A stretch of DNA of 64,000 nt from Pedobacter quisquiliarum (GCF_014642175.1 NZ_BMIL01000001.1:469698-533697), one strand, 5' to 3'. Shown: positions 34,136 through 45,200, counted from the first letter of the stretch. Numbers and translations are program-made. Notes: generated by a model from the letters alone, not told the origin.

Positions 34136-35779
34136 ATGAATATAAAATCCACCTGGATACGCAGCGCCGTTACAGCTGCACTTATCATCTTTACAGGCCT
34201 GTCGGCATGTAAGAAGTCGGATTCTGACGTCGACCCTACGGAGCCGACGACCGAAGAGCCGACTTCCAGCGACAGAGCTGATCTGACTAAAGATTCCATT
34301 TTCTATTATGCTAAAGAGGTTTACCTCTGGAATGAGTCCTTGCCAAGCTACGAGCAATTTAAACCACGGTCCTTCAATGCCGCTACCGATATTCTGAGCT
34401 ACGAATCCGAGTTGTTTAAGATCTCCCGTTACGGCACGAACCCGGAGACCAGTCAGCCTTACGAATACAACAGAGGTGCACCTGAATTCCCTAAATATTC
34501 CTACATCTCTGATCTGAATGACAAGAACCCGACAGCTGGTATTGCGCCTAAAGGTTCGGTGAATACCGATGGCGATGGCTACGACCTGGGTATCTATTCT
34601 TTCTCCGCTTTTGGTACAGACAACAACTACCGACTTTACATCAAGGCCGTATACCCTGGATCATCAGCTGCTGAGAAGGGCCTGACCAGAGGAACTGAAG
34701 TGACCACCATAGACGGGAAACGTATTGGTACGAACTTCCAGTCGGAAAAGAATCTGATCAATGACTTACTCGACAACAGTATTCCATCTGCAAACCTGAA
34801 AGGTTTAAAAGTCGATGGTACCCCTTTTGAAGTCACCTTAACCAGGACATCTTACAGCAGTAGTCCGGTATATAAAAGCAAAGTGTTCGATGTAAACGGC
34901 AAAAAAGTCGGTTACGTCCACCTCGGCCGTTTCTCCAGATTAACCAGCCCGGAAGGTTCTACCCCAAGCGATACAAACCTGGATCCTGTGTTTGCGAAGT
35001 TTGCTTCAGAAGGTTTAACGGATCTGATTGTTGATCTTCGTTATAATGGTGGAGGTTACGTAAGCACTGCAGAACATTTGATCAACCTCATCGCGCCATC
35101 TACGGCAACAGGGGTGATGTACAAAGAGGTCTACAACAAGACGCTGCAGAATATTGATCGAAACAAGAGCATACTTAAAAACCAGCCACTAACCGATGCA
35201 AGCGGAAACGTGAGATATGATACCAATGGCAAAATCTTAACCTATGCGAATGTAGATTATTCCGTAAGCGGCAATACGGCGAACTTTAAGAAAGTAGGCG
35301 GGTTAACTGGTGTTAAGAACATCGTATTCATTGTAAGCGGAAATACCGCTTCTGCAAGTGAGTTGACCATTAACGCCCTTAAGCCCTTTGTTAACGTGAA
35401 ATTGGTAGGCACAACCACTTACGGTAAACCTGTCGGATTCTTCCCGGTAACCATTGAAAACAGATACGATGTTTACTTCTCTATGTTTGAAACCTTGAAC
35501 TCGAAAGATGAAGGCAAGTATTATGCTGGTATGAAAGCGGACATCAATGATGCTACGGATGATGCGAAGCGTGACTTTGATGATGCGAGTGAAAACTACA
35601 TTGCTAAAGCACTGAACCTACTTGCACCAAGTGCAACAACCAACGCCAATGCCAAAGCAAGCATGAGTGTGAAGGGCAGAAGCGGCGTAACGCTGAACTT
35701 CTCTCCATCAATGACAGAAAGCATGAAAAACCCCGGCGAATTTGTGGGTATGATCGAAACCAGACACAAGACCAGATAA
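34136..35779 (+). CDS. S41 family peptidase, lipoprotein
   Basis: A 547-residue envelope protease. The N-terminus is a lipoprotein signal (ALIIFTGLSACKK, lipid on Cys), then an acidic Thr/Glu/Pro linker. A PDZ-like domain (~150-230, with GSSAAEKGLTRGTEV) precedes the S41 catalytic core. This has VGYVHLGRF, LIVDLRYNGGGYV and VSGNTASASELTINAL with the nucleophile Ser, and TTYGKPVG. Members of this group are C-terminal processing-type peptidases. It probably sits in a membrane facing the periplasm. A terminator follows. Confidence 0.9.
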   Translation: MNIKSTWIRSAVTAALIIFTGLSACKKSDSDVDPTEPTTEEPTSSDRADLTKDSIFYYAKEVYLWNESLPSYEQFKPRSFNAATDILSYESELFKISRYGTNPETSQPYEYNRGAPEFPKYSYISDLNDKNPTAGIAPKGSVNTDGDGYDLGIYSFSAFGTDNNYRLYIKAVYPGSSAAEKGLTRGTEVTTIDGKRIGTNFQSEKNLINDLLDNSIPSANLKGLKVDGTPFEVTLTRTSYSSSPVYKSKVFDVNGKKVGYVHLGRFSRLTSPEGSTPSDTNLDPVFAKFASEGLTDLIVDLRYNGGGYVSTAEHLINLIAPSTATGVMYKEVYNKTLQNIDRNKSILKNQPLTDASGNVRYDTNGKILTYANVDYSVSGNTANFKKVGGLTGVKNIVFIVSGNTASASELTINALKPFVNVKLVGTTTYGKPVGFFPVTIENRYDVYFSMFETLNSKDEGKYYAGMKADINDATDDAKRDFDDASENYIAKALNLLAPSATTNANAKASMSVKGRSGVTLNFSPSMTESMKNPGEFVGMIETRHKTR

Positions 35780-35796
35780 GGTCAACTACATAACAA

Positions 35797-35823
35797 GAAA
35801 AGCCCGGCAATGCCGGGCTTTTC
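35797..35823 (+). terminator. Terminator of the S41 peptidase gene
   Basis: GAAAAGCCCGGC (35797-35808) pairs with GCCGGGCTTTTC (35812-35823) around a 3-nt loop, 17 bp after the stop codon. Confidence 0.88.
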
Positions 35824-35936
35824 TCGTATAAGCCAATTGCTGGATATTAGCACAAGGATATGAATACATCAATAGATACAACTAAAGAAACATCCAATCA
35901 ACAAGTCGCAATTAAACAGTAGCAATACAGCAAAGC

Positions 35937-36878
35937 TTACTGCTTTTTCATCTGTAACTTCTGTTTGTACATGGACTGGATGTCCCGGTCTTTATCTACG
36001 TTATCCACAATTTCAAGTATAGCCTCAGCAGCATCTATAAAAAAAGCTGGTTGAATATTCTCAAACTTGTCGCTGGCCTTATGGTAATCTTTATGGTCCT
36101 CCACGCCAAAATATAGAAATGGAATGCCCTTGGCATTAAAAGCACCCTGATCACTCTGATTAGTCCAGTCATCCACGTTGAACTCCGGATTGTCATGCCC
36201 AAGCATGATCTTCACATTAGGCTGTGTATGGGTCAGATATTTCTTCAGCTGCGGATTCGTGAATGTGCCCGCCGCATAAAGCTCGTTCTTCTCATTATGG
36301 CTGATCATATCCAGGTTAACGTTCAGCAAGACTTTCTTCAAGTCGAACGGCGCATGATCCACAAAGTAGCCAGAGCCCTGCCAGTCGAGCTCTCCCGCAT
36401 CAAAGAATGCAAACACAAGCGTGTGGTCGGGCTTCGACTTTTTATAGTGTGCCGCAATATTTAACATTGCCGCAACGCCAGATGCATTGTCGTCCGCGCC
36501 ATTATAAATCTCCTCGTTAATCACGCCCAGGTGGTCATAATGCCCGGAGATCACGATGATCTCGGGAGATTTCCCGGGTATGTAGGCGATGAGGTTTTTC
36601 GCATCCACCATCTTACCGGTCCGGTCTTTCGCTTTAAAAGGCTGCTCGAAGTGCTGCAAGCCACCATAGTTGCTCAGGCCCAGTTCTGATAACCTCTTCT
36701 TCAGGAAGGTTCGCGCCAGTGCTGCGCCATCTGTACCCGTCTTTCTGCCCTGGTATGCATCAGAAGAAAGCGTTTTAACATCTTCAAGCAAGCTATTTGC
36801 GCCCTGAACCTCTTCTGCCTTCTTCACCGTCTGGCAACTCATTAGTAATGCAAGTGGTATAAATAATCTAAATTTCAT
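35937..36878 (-). CDS. M28 family zinc peptidase, lipoprotein
   Basis: A 313-residue aminopeptidase-like protein. The N-terminus has a lipobox (LALLMSCQ). Metal ligands can be placed in order: His in GHYDHLG, the bridging Asp in GADDNASG, a Glu in FFDAGELDWQGS, Asp in NLDMISH, and a late His in VEDHKDYHKASD. It should remove N-terminal residues from peptides in the periplasm or outer membrane. The AGEL sequence departs from the usual AEE, so which residue acts as base is less sure. Confidence 0.88.
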   Translation of the reverse strand: MKFRLFIPLALLMSCQTVKKAEEVQGANSLLEDVKTLSSDAYQGRKTGTDGAALARTFLKKRLSELGLSNYGGLQHFEQPFKAKDRTGKMVDAKNLIAYIPGKSPEIIVISGHYDHLGVINEEIYNGADDNASGVAAMLNIAAHYKKSKPDHTLVFAFFDAGELDWQGSGYFVDHAPFDLKKVLLNVNLDMISHNEKNELYAAGTFTNPQLKKYLTHTQPNVKIMLGHDNPEFNVDDWTNQSDQGAFNAKGIPFLYFGVEDHKDYHKASDKFENIQPAFFIDAAEAILEIVDNVDKDRDIQSMYKQKLQMKKQ

Positions 36879-37036
36879 TTATGTGTTGATGTTGTTAACT
36901 GGAAAATAAGGTTTCCAACAAAGCTTTTGTTCTAATATATTACATTTTTATGATATACAGCTTTACCTCAACAAAAACTTAAAGCACTGGGGTATGTTCT
37001 CTTGCAATAACAAATCACAAAATTAAATTTCTCAAA

Positions 37037-38020
37037 ATGGAATATAGAAGATTAGGAAAATCGGGTTTACAGCTTAGTGCATTATCGCTGGGTAGCTGGC
37101 TAACCTTTGGAAATCAGATCTCAGATCAGGTGGCTGATGAACTTATGGGTGTTGCTTATGATGCAGGTGTAAACTTCTTCGACAACGCGGAAGGCTATGC
37201 AGAAGGCAAGTCGGAAGAGGTGATGGGCAGGATTCTTAAAAGCCATGGATGGGAACGGGAATCGTACGTAGTTTCCAGTAAGGTGTTTTTCGGAACAGAA
37301 AACAAAGGACCGAATAGGGTGGGCCTTTCCCGCAAGCATGTCATTGAAGCATGCAACGCTGCCTTAAAGCGTTTGCAGGTAGATTATCTGGATCTGTATT
37401 TCTGCCACCGCCCGGACAAGAACACGCCAATTGAAGAAACCGTCTTTGCGATGAACACGCTATTGCAGCAAGGTAAAATTCTTTACTGGGGTACGTCTGA
37501 ATGGAGCGCGACAGAAATCATGGAAGCCATCAGCATTGCTAAACAGTACCATCTAATCGGACCAACGATGGAGCAGCCGCAATACAACCTGCTGGAGCGT
37601 ACCAAGCTCGAGAAAGACTACCAATTGCTTTTCAAGGAGCATGGACTGGGCACCACGATCTGGTCGCCACTCGCATCCGGATTACTTTCGGGTAAATACA
37701 CTGCCGGAGCGGTAAAGGATACGCGTTTGGATCTAAAAGGTATGGAATGGTTAAAGGAATCTGTACTTGCAGAAGAGAACCTGAAAAAAGCACAGCAACT
37801 GCAGGGGCTCGCTGATGAACTCGGTGTGCCACTGGCGAAATTATCCCTGGCCTGGTGCCTGACCAACCCGAATGTTAGCACCGTAATTTTAGGCGCTTCT
37901 AAAACGGAACAGCTGAAAGAAAATCTGACAGCTATTGAAGTCGTACCGATGCTGACGCCAGAGGTGTTAACCAAGATCGAAGACATCATGCAGACCAAGC
38001 CAGTATTGCCACAATTTTAA
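37037..38020 (+). CDS. Aldo/keto reductase, Kv-beta/YghZ-like
   Basis: A 327-residue (beta/alpha)8 NADPH-dependent reductase. MEYRRLGKSGLQLSALSLG opens the chain; VNFFDNAEGYAEGKSEEVMG carries the catalytic Asp and Tyr, VSSKVFFG the Lys, and LYFCHRPD the His. WSPLASGLLSGKY and GASKTEQLKENL are NADP-binding blocks. The Kv channel beta-subunit/YghZ subgroup usually reduces aldehydes such as methylglyoxal. It has its own transcription unit with a long hairpin about 95 bp downstream. Confidence 0.92.
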   Translation: MEYRRLGKSGLQLSALSLGSWLTFGNQISDQVADELMGVAYDAGVNFFDNAEGYAEGKSEEVMGRILKSHGWERESYVVSSKVFFGTENKGPNRVGLSRKHVIEACNAALKRLQVDYLDLYFCHRPDKNTPIEETVFAMNTLLQQGKILYWGTSEWSATEIMEAISIAKQYHLIGPTMEQPQYNLLERTKLEKDYQLLFKEHGLGTTIWSPLASGLLSGKYTAGAVKDTRLDLKGMEWLKESVLAEENLKKAQQLQGLADELGVPLAKLSLAWCLTNPNVSTVILGASKTEQLKENLTAIEVVPMLTPEVLTKIEDIMQTKPVLPQF

Positions 38021-38114
38021 TGTATTAATTTGCGCTGACCAGCAACGCTAAGATCTTTGCAGCTATTCGTGCATGCCCTAAGATTAAAAGCCGGCCGGCA
38101 GAATAGCGTTTGAT

Positions 38115-38157
38115 TTACATAAAGGATGGGCTCGCAATTGGCCCTTTCTTTATGTAA
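38115..38157. terminator. Long hairpin downstream of the aldo/keto reductase
   Basis: TTACATAAAG (38115-38124) pairs perfectly with CTTTATGTAA (38148-38157), with an inner GGGC/GCCC stem (38128-38131, 38141-38144) followed by TTTCTTT. It is a probable terminator for the reductase gene. Confidence 0.65.
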
Positions 38158-38272
38158 TATGTCTAGCTAAACACCAAAAGATACGCTTTTAACAGGCCTT
38201 TTAAAAGTCCTGTAAACCTGAAAGGTGAGCCACGTGGCATCCAATAGAAAAACAAAATGCTGCCAAACAGAA

Positions 38273-38296
38273 AAGGGCGCTAGAAATAGCGCCCTT
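38273..38296. terminator. Second hairpin in the gap before rpoD
   Basis: AAGGGCGCTA (38273-38282) and TAGCGCCCTT (38287-38296) form a perfect 10-bp stem with a GAAA loop. The tail is only weakly T-rich, so its role is uncertain. Confidence 0.55.
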
Positions 38297-38343
38297 GTTA
38301 TAGGTAAATGTCTGGTAACGTTTTCTGGTTAGAAAAGGATCTT

Positions 38344-38373
38344 ATATAAAAAAAGATCAGCATGACGCTGATC
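38344..38373 (-). terminator. Terminator of the sigma factor gene
   Basis: GATCAGC (38355-38361) pairs with GCTGATC (38367-38373). On the minus strand the stem is followed by seven Ts. It lies 15 bp beyond the sigma gene stop. Confidence 0.88.
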
Positions 38374-38388
38374 CGGTATCGGCTAGAA

Positions 38389-39249
38389 TTATCCTAAGTA
38401 TGACTTCAGGATTTTACTTCTTGAGGTGTGGCGCAGGCGCTGAAGTGCTTTGTCCTTGATTTGACGTACACGTTCACGGGTTAAGTTAAACTTCTCACCA
38501 ATCTCTTCAAGAGAAAGTGGGTGATTGGTACTTAAACCGAAGAACAATACGATAATCTCACGCTCACGTTCCGTAAGGGTAGATAAAGACCGCTTGATCT
38601 CTTCAGAAAGTGATTCGTTAATCAGACTGCTGTCTGTATTTGGCTCATGGTTCTCCAATACATCAAGAAGCGTATTTTCTTCTCCCTGTACAAAGGGCGC
38701 ATCCATAGATACGTGACGGCCGGAGTTACTTAAAGTATCTGAAATTTTCTCAACAGTGGTTTCTAGAATATCTGCAAGCTCTTCTGGTGAAGGCTCACGT
38801 TCATATTCCTGCTCCAGTTTAGAGAAAGCTTTACTGATCTTGCTTAGTGAACCAACCTGGTTCAAAGGTAAACGTACAATACGGCTCTGCTCCGCAATCG
38901 CCTGCAGAATAGATTGGCGGATCCACCAAACCGCATAGGAAATGAATTTAAATCCTTTAGTCTCATCAAAACGTTTTGCCGCTTTAATCAAACCCAGGTT
39001 ACCTTCATTGATCAAGTCACCCAAAGTCAAACCCTGATTCTGATATTGCTTAGCCACGGATACCACGAAACGTAAGTTGGTTTTAGTTAGTCTTTCTAAA
39101 GCCGCCTGGTCACCTTCGCGAATTTTTCTAGCTAATATTACCTCTTCTTCTGCCGTGATTAAATCTACTTTACCAATTTCGTGAAGGTATTTGTCAAGGG
39201 ATTGACTTTCACGGTTGGTTATGGATTGCGTTATCTTGAGTTGTCTCAT
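38389..39249 (-). CDS. rpoD: Primary sigma factor of the RpoD/SigA type
   Basis: A 286-residue sigma-70. Region 1.2 is [20 protein letters not shown]; regions 2.1-2.4 include [35 protein letters not shown] and [13 protein letters not shown]; region 3 and the region 4.2 helix-turn-helix ([19 protein letters not shown]) are complete. Region 1.1 and the long insert before region 1.2 are missing, as in other Bacteroidota housekeeping sigma factors, which read TAnnTTTG-type promoters. A TACTTTTG box (39286-39293, minus strand) lies 36 bp upstream. Confidence 0.95.
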   Translation of the reverse strand: MRQLKITQSITNRESQSLDKYLHEIGKVDLITAEEEVILARKIREGDQAALERLTKTNLRFVVSVAKQYQNQGLTLGDLINEGNLGLIKAAKRFDETKGFKFISYAVWWIRQSILQAIAEQSRIVRLPLNQVGSLSKISKAFSKLEQEYEREPSPEELADILETTVEKISDTLSNSGRHVSMDAPFVQGEENTLLDVLENHEPNTDSSLINESLSEEIKRSLSTLTEREREIIVLFFGLSTNHPLSLEEIGEKFNLTRERVRQIKDKALQRLRHTSRSKILKSYLG

Positions 39250-39285
39250 TTATGTGCGTACTGCGTATTATGTAGTTTGAACGTG

Positions 39286-39293
39286 CAAAAGTA
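39286..39293 (-). promoter_or_regulatory. -7 promoter box of the sigma factor gene
   Basis: TACTTTTG on the minus strand matches TAnnTTTG, 36 bp before the start. No -33 TTTG at the right distance. Confidence 0.45.
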
Positions 39294-39490
39294 TGAAAAT
39301 TCCGGGCATTTTAAAACTTAAATTCCTGTAAACGTTACACTTTGCACCTGATTTATGTGTCTGCTTTTAACAACAAAAATTATTCCAAGATTGTTTGCAA
39401 TACCGCATGGAACAATCCCCCGCGCGGCTCGAATCTAGCTGTACAGGGGATTCCAGATGTGCTTTAATTCGCTCGTAAATACACTAACGT

Positions 39491-40330
39491 CTAAAGATCA
39501 GAAAGTTTGAAAGTGTCTTTCACACGAACGCCCTTTTCCGTCTGCTGTAAAGTACAGCATTCATTTACATTGTCGTGTTCTAAAAAAAGAACGTAATCAT
39601 TTTGCACGGCTTCTTCCAAAAAAGCTTTCTTTTCTTCAAGGGTTTTTAACGGAAACATGTCATAAGCCATCACATACGGGATGGGCAGGTGCCCAACCGA
39701 TGGGAGCAGGTCGGCCATATATACGATTGTCCGGTCTTGATAGCTGATCTGCGGTAGCATCATCGCATCGGTATGCCCATATGCATAACGTACCGTAACG
39801 TTGTCCTGAAACGCTTGCCCGCTTACATCAGAAACAAACTGCAGCTGCCCGCTCTCCTGGATCGGCAGAATGTTCTCTTTCAGAAATGACGCTTTCTCCC
39901 GGTCGTTCGGGTTCACAGCCCAGTCCCAGTGCTGCTCATTGCTCCAGTACGTCGCGTTTTCAAAGGCAGGCTTAAGCTTGTCGCCATCCCGCACAATGGC
40001 ACCACCGCAGTGGTCGAAGTGTAAGTGCGTAAGAAATACATCCGTGATATCAGAACGCTGGAAGCCAAGCGCAGCGAGCGACTTATCCATGGAATCATCT
40101 CCATGAAGGTAGTAGTGACTTAAAAACTTACTGTCCTGCTTGTCGCCAATTCCCGTATCCACCAGGGTCAGCCGATCGCCATCTTCAATAAGCATGCAGC
40201 GCATGGCCCAGGTGCAAAGGTTATTTTCATCTGCCGTATTGGTCCGCTGCCAGATAGACTTCGGTACAACCCCAAACATGGCGCCGCCGTCGAGCTTGAA
40301 AAATCCGGTTTCAATAGTATGTAACTTCAT
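39491..40330 (-). CDS. MBL-fold metallo-hydrolase
   Basis: A 279-residue metallo-beta-lactamase fold protein. THLHFDHCGG is the main HxHxDH zinc motif; further ligands are the Asp in LVDTGIGD, the His in YGHTDAMMLP, the Asp in VYMADLLPSVGH and a late His in FLEHDN. The pattern fits the AiiA-like lactonase and related hydrolase branch; substrate unknown. ATG 40330 (MKLHTIETGFF) is chosen because the longer frame would run through the lpd terminator. Confidence 0.88.
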   Translation of the reverse strand: MKLHTIETGFFKLDGGAMFGVVPKSIWQRTNTADENNLCTWAMRCMLIEDGDRLTLVDTGIGDKQDSKFLSHYYLHGDDSMDKSLAALGFQRSDITDVFLTHLHFDHCGGAIVRDGDKLKPAFENATYWSNEQHWDWAVNPNDREKASFLKENILPIQESGQLQFVSDVSGQAFQDNVTVRYAYGHTDAMMLPQISYQDRTIVYMADLLPSVGHLPIPYVMAYDMFPLKTLEEKKAFLEEAVQNDYVLFLEHDNVNECCTLQQTEKGVRVKDTFKLSDL

Positions 40331-40358
40331 ATTTGGTCTTGATTTCTCGTAAAAATAG

Positions 40359-40387
40359 AAAACCCCCGGTATTTGGCCGGGGGTTTT
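40359..40387 (-). terminator. Terminator of lpd
   Basis: AAAACCCCCGG (40359-40369) pairs perfectly with CCGGGGGTTTT (40377-40387), loop 7 nt. On the minus strand it is followed by a T-rich tail. It separates lpd from the MBL gene and supports the shorter MBL start. Confidence 0.9.
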
Positions 40388-40473
40388 ACGAATTATTATG
40401 TCCAAAAGAATTTAAAGACAGCTAAGCCTATTACGGACAAAGCCCTGCTTTATCATTCATTCAAATCTTATTT

Positions 40474-41862
40474 TTACAAGTGAATCACTTCACCGTAAGC
40501 ATCAGCAGTAGCTTCCATAATCGCTTCACTCATGGTTGGGTGTGGGTGAACGGCTTTCAGGATCTCATGACCAGTGGTTTCCAGTTTTCTGGCAACGACA
40601 ATCTCGGCGATCATTTCTGTCACGTTTGCACCGATTAGGTGTGCACCCAATAACTCACCATATTTAGCATCGTAGATCATTTTAACAAAACCATCTTTCG
40701 CGCCAGCAGCACTTGCTTTACCAGATGCAGAGAATGGGAACTTACCAATCTTTAGCTCATAACCGGCAGCTTTAGCCGCTTTCTCGGTGTAACCTACAGA
40801 AGCAATCTCTGGCGTACAGTAAGTACAACCCGGAATGTTGTTGTAGTCTAAAGGCTCTGGATGGTGACCAGCAATTTTCTCTACACAGATGATACCTTCA
40901 GCAGAAGCAACGTGCGCCAATGCCTGACCGGTTACCACATCACCAATGGCATAGTAACCTTTCACACCAGTGCGGTAGAACTCGTCAACAACGATCTTGC
41001 CTTTGTCCGTTTTGATACCAGTTTCTTCAAGGCCGATGTTCTCCAGGTTAGCAATGATACCTACTGCAGATAGTACGATATCCGCTTCAAGCACTTGCGT
41101 ACCTGTAGCCGTTTTAACCTGTACCTTGCAGCCTGCGCCAGAAGTATCAACAGATTCTACGGTAGAAGAGGTCATCACGTTAATGCCTGCTTTCTTGAAG
41201 TTACGCAGCAATTGTTTTGACACATCCTCATCTTCCACAGGAACGATGTTATCGAGGAACTCAACGATGGTTACCTGAGTACCCATGGTTGCATAGAAGT
41301 AAGCGAACTCCACGCCGATGGCGCCAGATCCAACAACGACCATAGATTTTGGTTGCTGTGGCAAGTTCATCGCTTGTCTGTAGCCAATGATCTTTTTGCC
41401 GTCTTGTTTAAGGTTAGGCAATTCTCTGGATCTGCTTCCGGTTGCAACAATGATATGTGGAGCAGTGATTTCTTTCTGGGAACCATCAGCAGCACGAACT
41501 TCAACTTTGTTGTTCGGCTTTACCTTAGCGGTACCCATAATCACTTCAATTTTATTTTTCTTCATCAGGAACTGAACACCCTTGCTCATGCCTTCTGCAA
41601 CACCGCGGCTACGTTTGATAACAGCACCGAAGTCGGCTTCTGCAGGAGCGGTTTTGATGCCGTAGTCTGCAGCATGATTGATGTATTCAAAAACCTGTGC
41701 ACTTTTTAAAAGGGCTTTGGTTGGAATACAACCCCAGTTCAGGCAAATCCCACCTAAAGACTCACGCTCTACAATGGCGGTCTTTAAACCTAATTGAGAA
41801 GCTCTGATCGCAGCAACATATCCACCCGGACCGCTGCCTATTATAATCACATCGTAGTTCAT
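40474..41862 (-). CDS. lpdA: Dihydrolipoyl dehydrogenase
   Basis: A 462-residue flavoprotein that reoxidises lipoyl groups of the 2-oxo acid dehydrogenase complexes. The FAD motif IIIGSGPGGYVAAIRA, redox-active Cys40/Cys45 in GGICLNWGCIPTKAL, NAD motif MVVVGSGAIGVEFAY, a second FAD block GYYAIGDV and the catalytic His/Glu in HPHPTMSE are all present. E1 and E2 genes are not adjacent. A strong terminator follows. Confidence 0.97.
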   Translation of the reverse strand: MNYDVIIIGSGPGGYVAAIRASQLGLKTAIVERESLGGICLNWGCIPTKALLKSAQVFEYINHAADYGIKTAPAEADFGAVIKRSRGVAEGMSKGVQFLMKKNKIEVIMGTAKVKPNNKVEVRAADGSQKEITAPHIIVATGSRSRELPNLKQDGKKIIGYRQAMNLPQQPKSMVVVGSGAIGVEFAYFYATMGTQVTIVEFLDNIVPVEDEDVSKQLLRNFKKAGINVMTSSTVESVDTSGAGCKVQVKTATGTQVLEADIVLSAVGIIANLENIGLEETGIKTDKGKIVVDEFYRTGVKGYYAIGDVVTGQALAHVASAEGIICVEKIAGHHPEPLDYNNIPGCTYCTPEIASVGYTEKAAKAAGYELKIGKFPFSASGKASAAGAKDGFVKMIYDAKYGELLGAHLIGANVTEMIAEIVVARKLETTGHEILKAVHPHPTMSEAIMEATADAYGEVIHL

Positions 41863-41954
41863 ATTTTAAAATAAAGGAATAATACTTAGTACCTCGCAAA
41901 ATTAGAAAAAATACTTTAGGAATAGGTGAGGGGCACCTGGTAATGCAATGAATT

Positions 41955-42158
41955 GTGATTTTGAATACAGATGTTACAAAAAACGCTGACCAGTTTTCTG
42001 AACATCTGCCGTTTAAAAGCTTGTCATACGGGCAGCTGGCAGGCGCTTTAATCACCTTCAGGAGACAAGCTGCCAGGCAGATCTTCAGCGATATGATTCT
42101 GAGTTCGCTGCTGAAAACAATAGAAAAATTCGATGTTTTTGAGGAAAAATGTGAATAA
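41955..42158 (+). CDS. Small hypothetical protein
   Basis: A 67-residue frame from GTG 41955 (or TTG 41961) to TAA. The composition looks like a small soluble helical protein (FKSLSYGQLAGALITFRRQA), with codon choice resembling neighbouring genes. It lies in the 434-bp gap upstream of the Oar-like receptor. No family is recognised and no ATG start is available, so it may be spurious. Confidence 0.35.
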   Translation: MILNTDVTKNADQFSEHLPFKSLSYGQLAGALITFRRQAARQIFSDMILSSLLKTIEKFDVFEEKCE

Positions 42159-42236
42159 GTTAGGTTTCTGTTGAAAAAAACCGATTAGTTAATATAAAAT
42201 TAACATTAGAAACTAAAGGTGTGATAAATAAATAAT

Positions 42237-42244
42237 TACCTTTG
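42237..42244 (+). promoter_or_regulatory. -7 promoter box of the Oar-like receptor gene
   Basis: TACCTTTG matches TAnnTTTG, 52 bp before the ATG; the leader between them is A-rich, typical of highly translated Bacteroidota mRNAs. The -33 element is not clear. Confidence 0.55.
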
Positions 42245-42296
42245 CGGCGTTTTATCACAATTAACAAAAAAACACACACTTATTTTAAAAAAAAGT

Positions 42297-45200
42297 ATGA
42301 TGAAATCTTTACTATCTCGGATTGTAGTAATCGTACTCGTTTTTGTGAGTTTCTGTACTGCTACACAGGCACAGGTAACCACTTCTTCGATTACAGGTAC
42401 AGTGAAAGATGCTACACAGGCCCTACCAGGGGCGAGTGTTAAGGCAATTCACGTGCCAACCGGAACTGTTTATGGTCTAACCACAAACAATGACGGACGT
42501 TTTTCCATTGCGAATGCCCGTGTAGGCGGACCTTACACCATTGAGGTAAGCTACGTAGGGTATAGCCCAAAGAAGTATGATAATATTTACCTTAAACTAG
42601 GTGAGCCTTTCGTACTGAATGTTGTCGTAACCGATGATGCTGCTCAACTTAATGAAGTAAGAGTAGTTGGAAATCAGCCAAATGCCATCATGAACTCTAA
42701 CAAAAGCGGTTCTTCTACCGTAGTAACCAGAGCGCAGATTCAAAACCTTCCAACCATTTCCAGAAGTGTTAACGACTTAACCCGTTTAACGCCTCAAGCA
42801 GGTGGTAACAATGGAATTGGTGGTGGTAACTACCGCTCAAACAACTTCAGCGTGGATGGTGCGAACTTTAACAACCAATTCGGTATCGGACAGAACGTTC
42901 CGGCGAACGGTTCTCCAATTTCAATCGACGCGCTAGAGCAAATCTCTGTTAACGTAACGCCTTATGACGTTCGTCAATCTGGATTTACCGGTGGTTCGGT
43001 TAACGCGGTAACCCGTTCAGGTACAAACAAATTCTTTGGAAACGCTTTCTTCACCATGCGTGGCGAAGAGCAACAAGGAAAACGTATCAAAGATTTCAGA
43101 CTTCCTGATGCACAAATCCAAAGCTTCGATGAGAAGAACTATGGTTTCAGTTTAGGTGGTCCGATCATTAAAGACAAGTTGTTCTTTTTTGTGAACGCTG
43201 AAAAACAAAAAACAATACAGCCAGGTACTTCAAGAATCGCGGCAACAGATGCACTTCCTTATGGTTCAATCTCTACGGTTACCAGAACACCTGCATCTTT
43301 CATGAATGATGTTAAATCATACCTTTTAAGTAACTACGGATATGACCCGGGTATTTACCAAGGTTACAGCAACATCAGCGATAACGAGAAGCTATTCGCA
43401 AGATTAGACTGGAACATCAGCAATAACCACCGCTTCAGCGTACGTTACAACCAGGTTGAAAGTCAAACGCCAAGTTCTGCAAGTACTTCAGTTTCTGGAT
43501 CAGGGGTAACAGGTAACTTAAGCTATGGTAACAACAGATCTGGAAACAACCAGAATGCTGGTTTACCATTCTCTAACTCAAACTACTTCACTGCTGCTAA
43601 CTTATATTCTGCAGTTGCTGAGTTAAACTCTACTTTCGGTAGCAGATTCACAAACATCGCACGTGCAACTTACTCGCACCAGAATGACCCAAGAAATTCT
43701 GAAAGTGCTTTATTCCCATTAGTAGATATCCTTGACGGATCACAAACTGCTTCTAGCGCTGGTAACGTGTTAACAACCTTCGGTTATGAGCCATTTACTT
43801 ATGGTAACTTAAGAGATGTTGAAACTTACACTTATAGTGATGATCTAAACATTGCTTTAGGTAAACACAACGTTACTGTTGGTTTGCAGGCAGAATTCTC
43901 GACCACTAAAAATGGTTTCCAACGTTTCGGAACTGGTTTCTATACTTTCGGATCATGGGATGCATTCACCAGAGGCGACAAAGCATTACAATATTCAATC
44001 ACTTACCCATTAACTGCTGACGGTTCTCAAGCTTTCCCAAGCTTTAAGTTTGCACAATACTCTGCATACTTACAAGATGAGTTCAACGTGTCTGACCGTT
44101 TGAAATTAACAGGTGGTATCAGATTCGAACAAGCGACTTATCCAGATGTATCTGAAGTTAGAACACACCCATTAGTAGCTCAACAAAGCTTCGCAGGTGG
44201 TAAAACCATCAATACTGGTGCGCTACCTGAATCCAGAATGACCTACTCTCCACGTTTCGGTTTTAACTGGGATGTTAATGGCGATCGTTCATTACAACTA
44301 CGTGGTGGTACTGGTATCTTCACTGGTCGTATTCCTTTCGTATGGATCGTTTCACAATCAGGTGATGCTGGTTTATTACAATATACCCAAAGCTACACTG
44401 GTAACGATGTTCCAAACTTCAGCCCGAGCCCTGCTCCAAACTTAACCGGACCAAAAGCACAGGCTGGTTTAACTATGCCAGGTACCATCAGTGCGCTTTC
44501 TTCAGATCTTAAATTCCCGCAAACCTGGAAATCAAGTTTAGCAGTAGACTTCAGATTACCACTAGGCGTTATTGCAACTGTTGAAGGTATCTATGGTAAA
44601 GACCTAAACGTTGCGGTTGCGAAAAATGTGAACTTAAAAGATCCTATTCAGTACAACAACCCAGCTTTAGCAGACAACAGACCTTTCTTCGGTCCTAATG
44701 CGAATTCAAGACAATATGTAAACACGAATTCAAGAGGTGAGATCCTTGCAGCTGGTACTTCAACCAACAACGTTATCGAGATGACCAACGCTAAAGGTGG
44801 TTACAACTGGATGGCAACTGCACAGTTAACCAAAAACTTTGGTAACGGTCTTGGATTAATGGTTGCTTACACGAAATCTGACCAACGTAACTTCGGTGAT
44901 CAGAGTGGTGACCAATTGTTAAACCTTTGGGGTATTCCGCAAACTGCTGGAAACTCAAACATTCCGACTTTAAGCTATTCAAGTAACTTAACACCTGATC
45001 GTGTAATTGCAAACGTTTCTTACCGCAAAGAGTGGTTAGGTAACCTTGCAACTTCATTTTCTTTATTCTACCAAGGTTCTCAACAAGGCAGATTCTCTTA
45101 TGTTTACTCAACGGACTTCAACCGTGACGGTCAGAACAACGACTTGATCTATGTTCCTCAAAATGCATCAGAGATTAACTTCGTACAGTTGACGATCCCT

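Larger units (their letters stand above)
38021..38388. other. Intergenic region holding three hairpins and no gene
   Basis: The 368 bp between the convergent reductase and sigma genes contains three separate inverted repeats (listed individually) and the short palindrome GCCGGCCGGC near 38090. No open frame with coding character was seen. Confidence 0.6.
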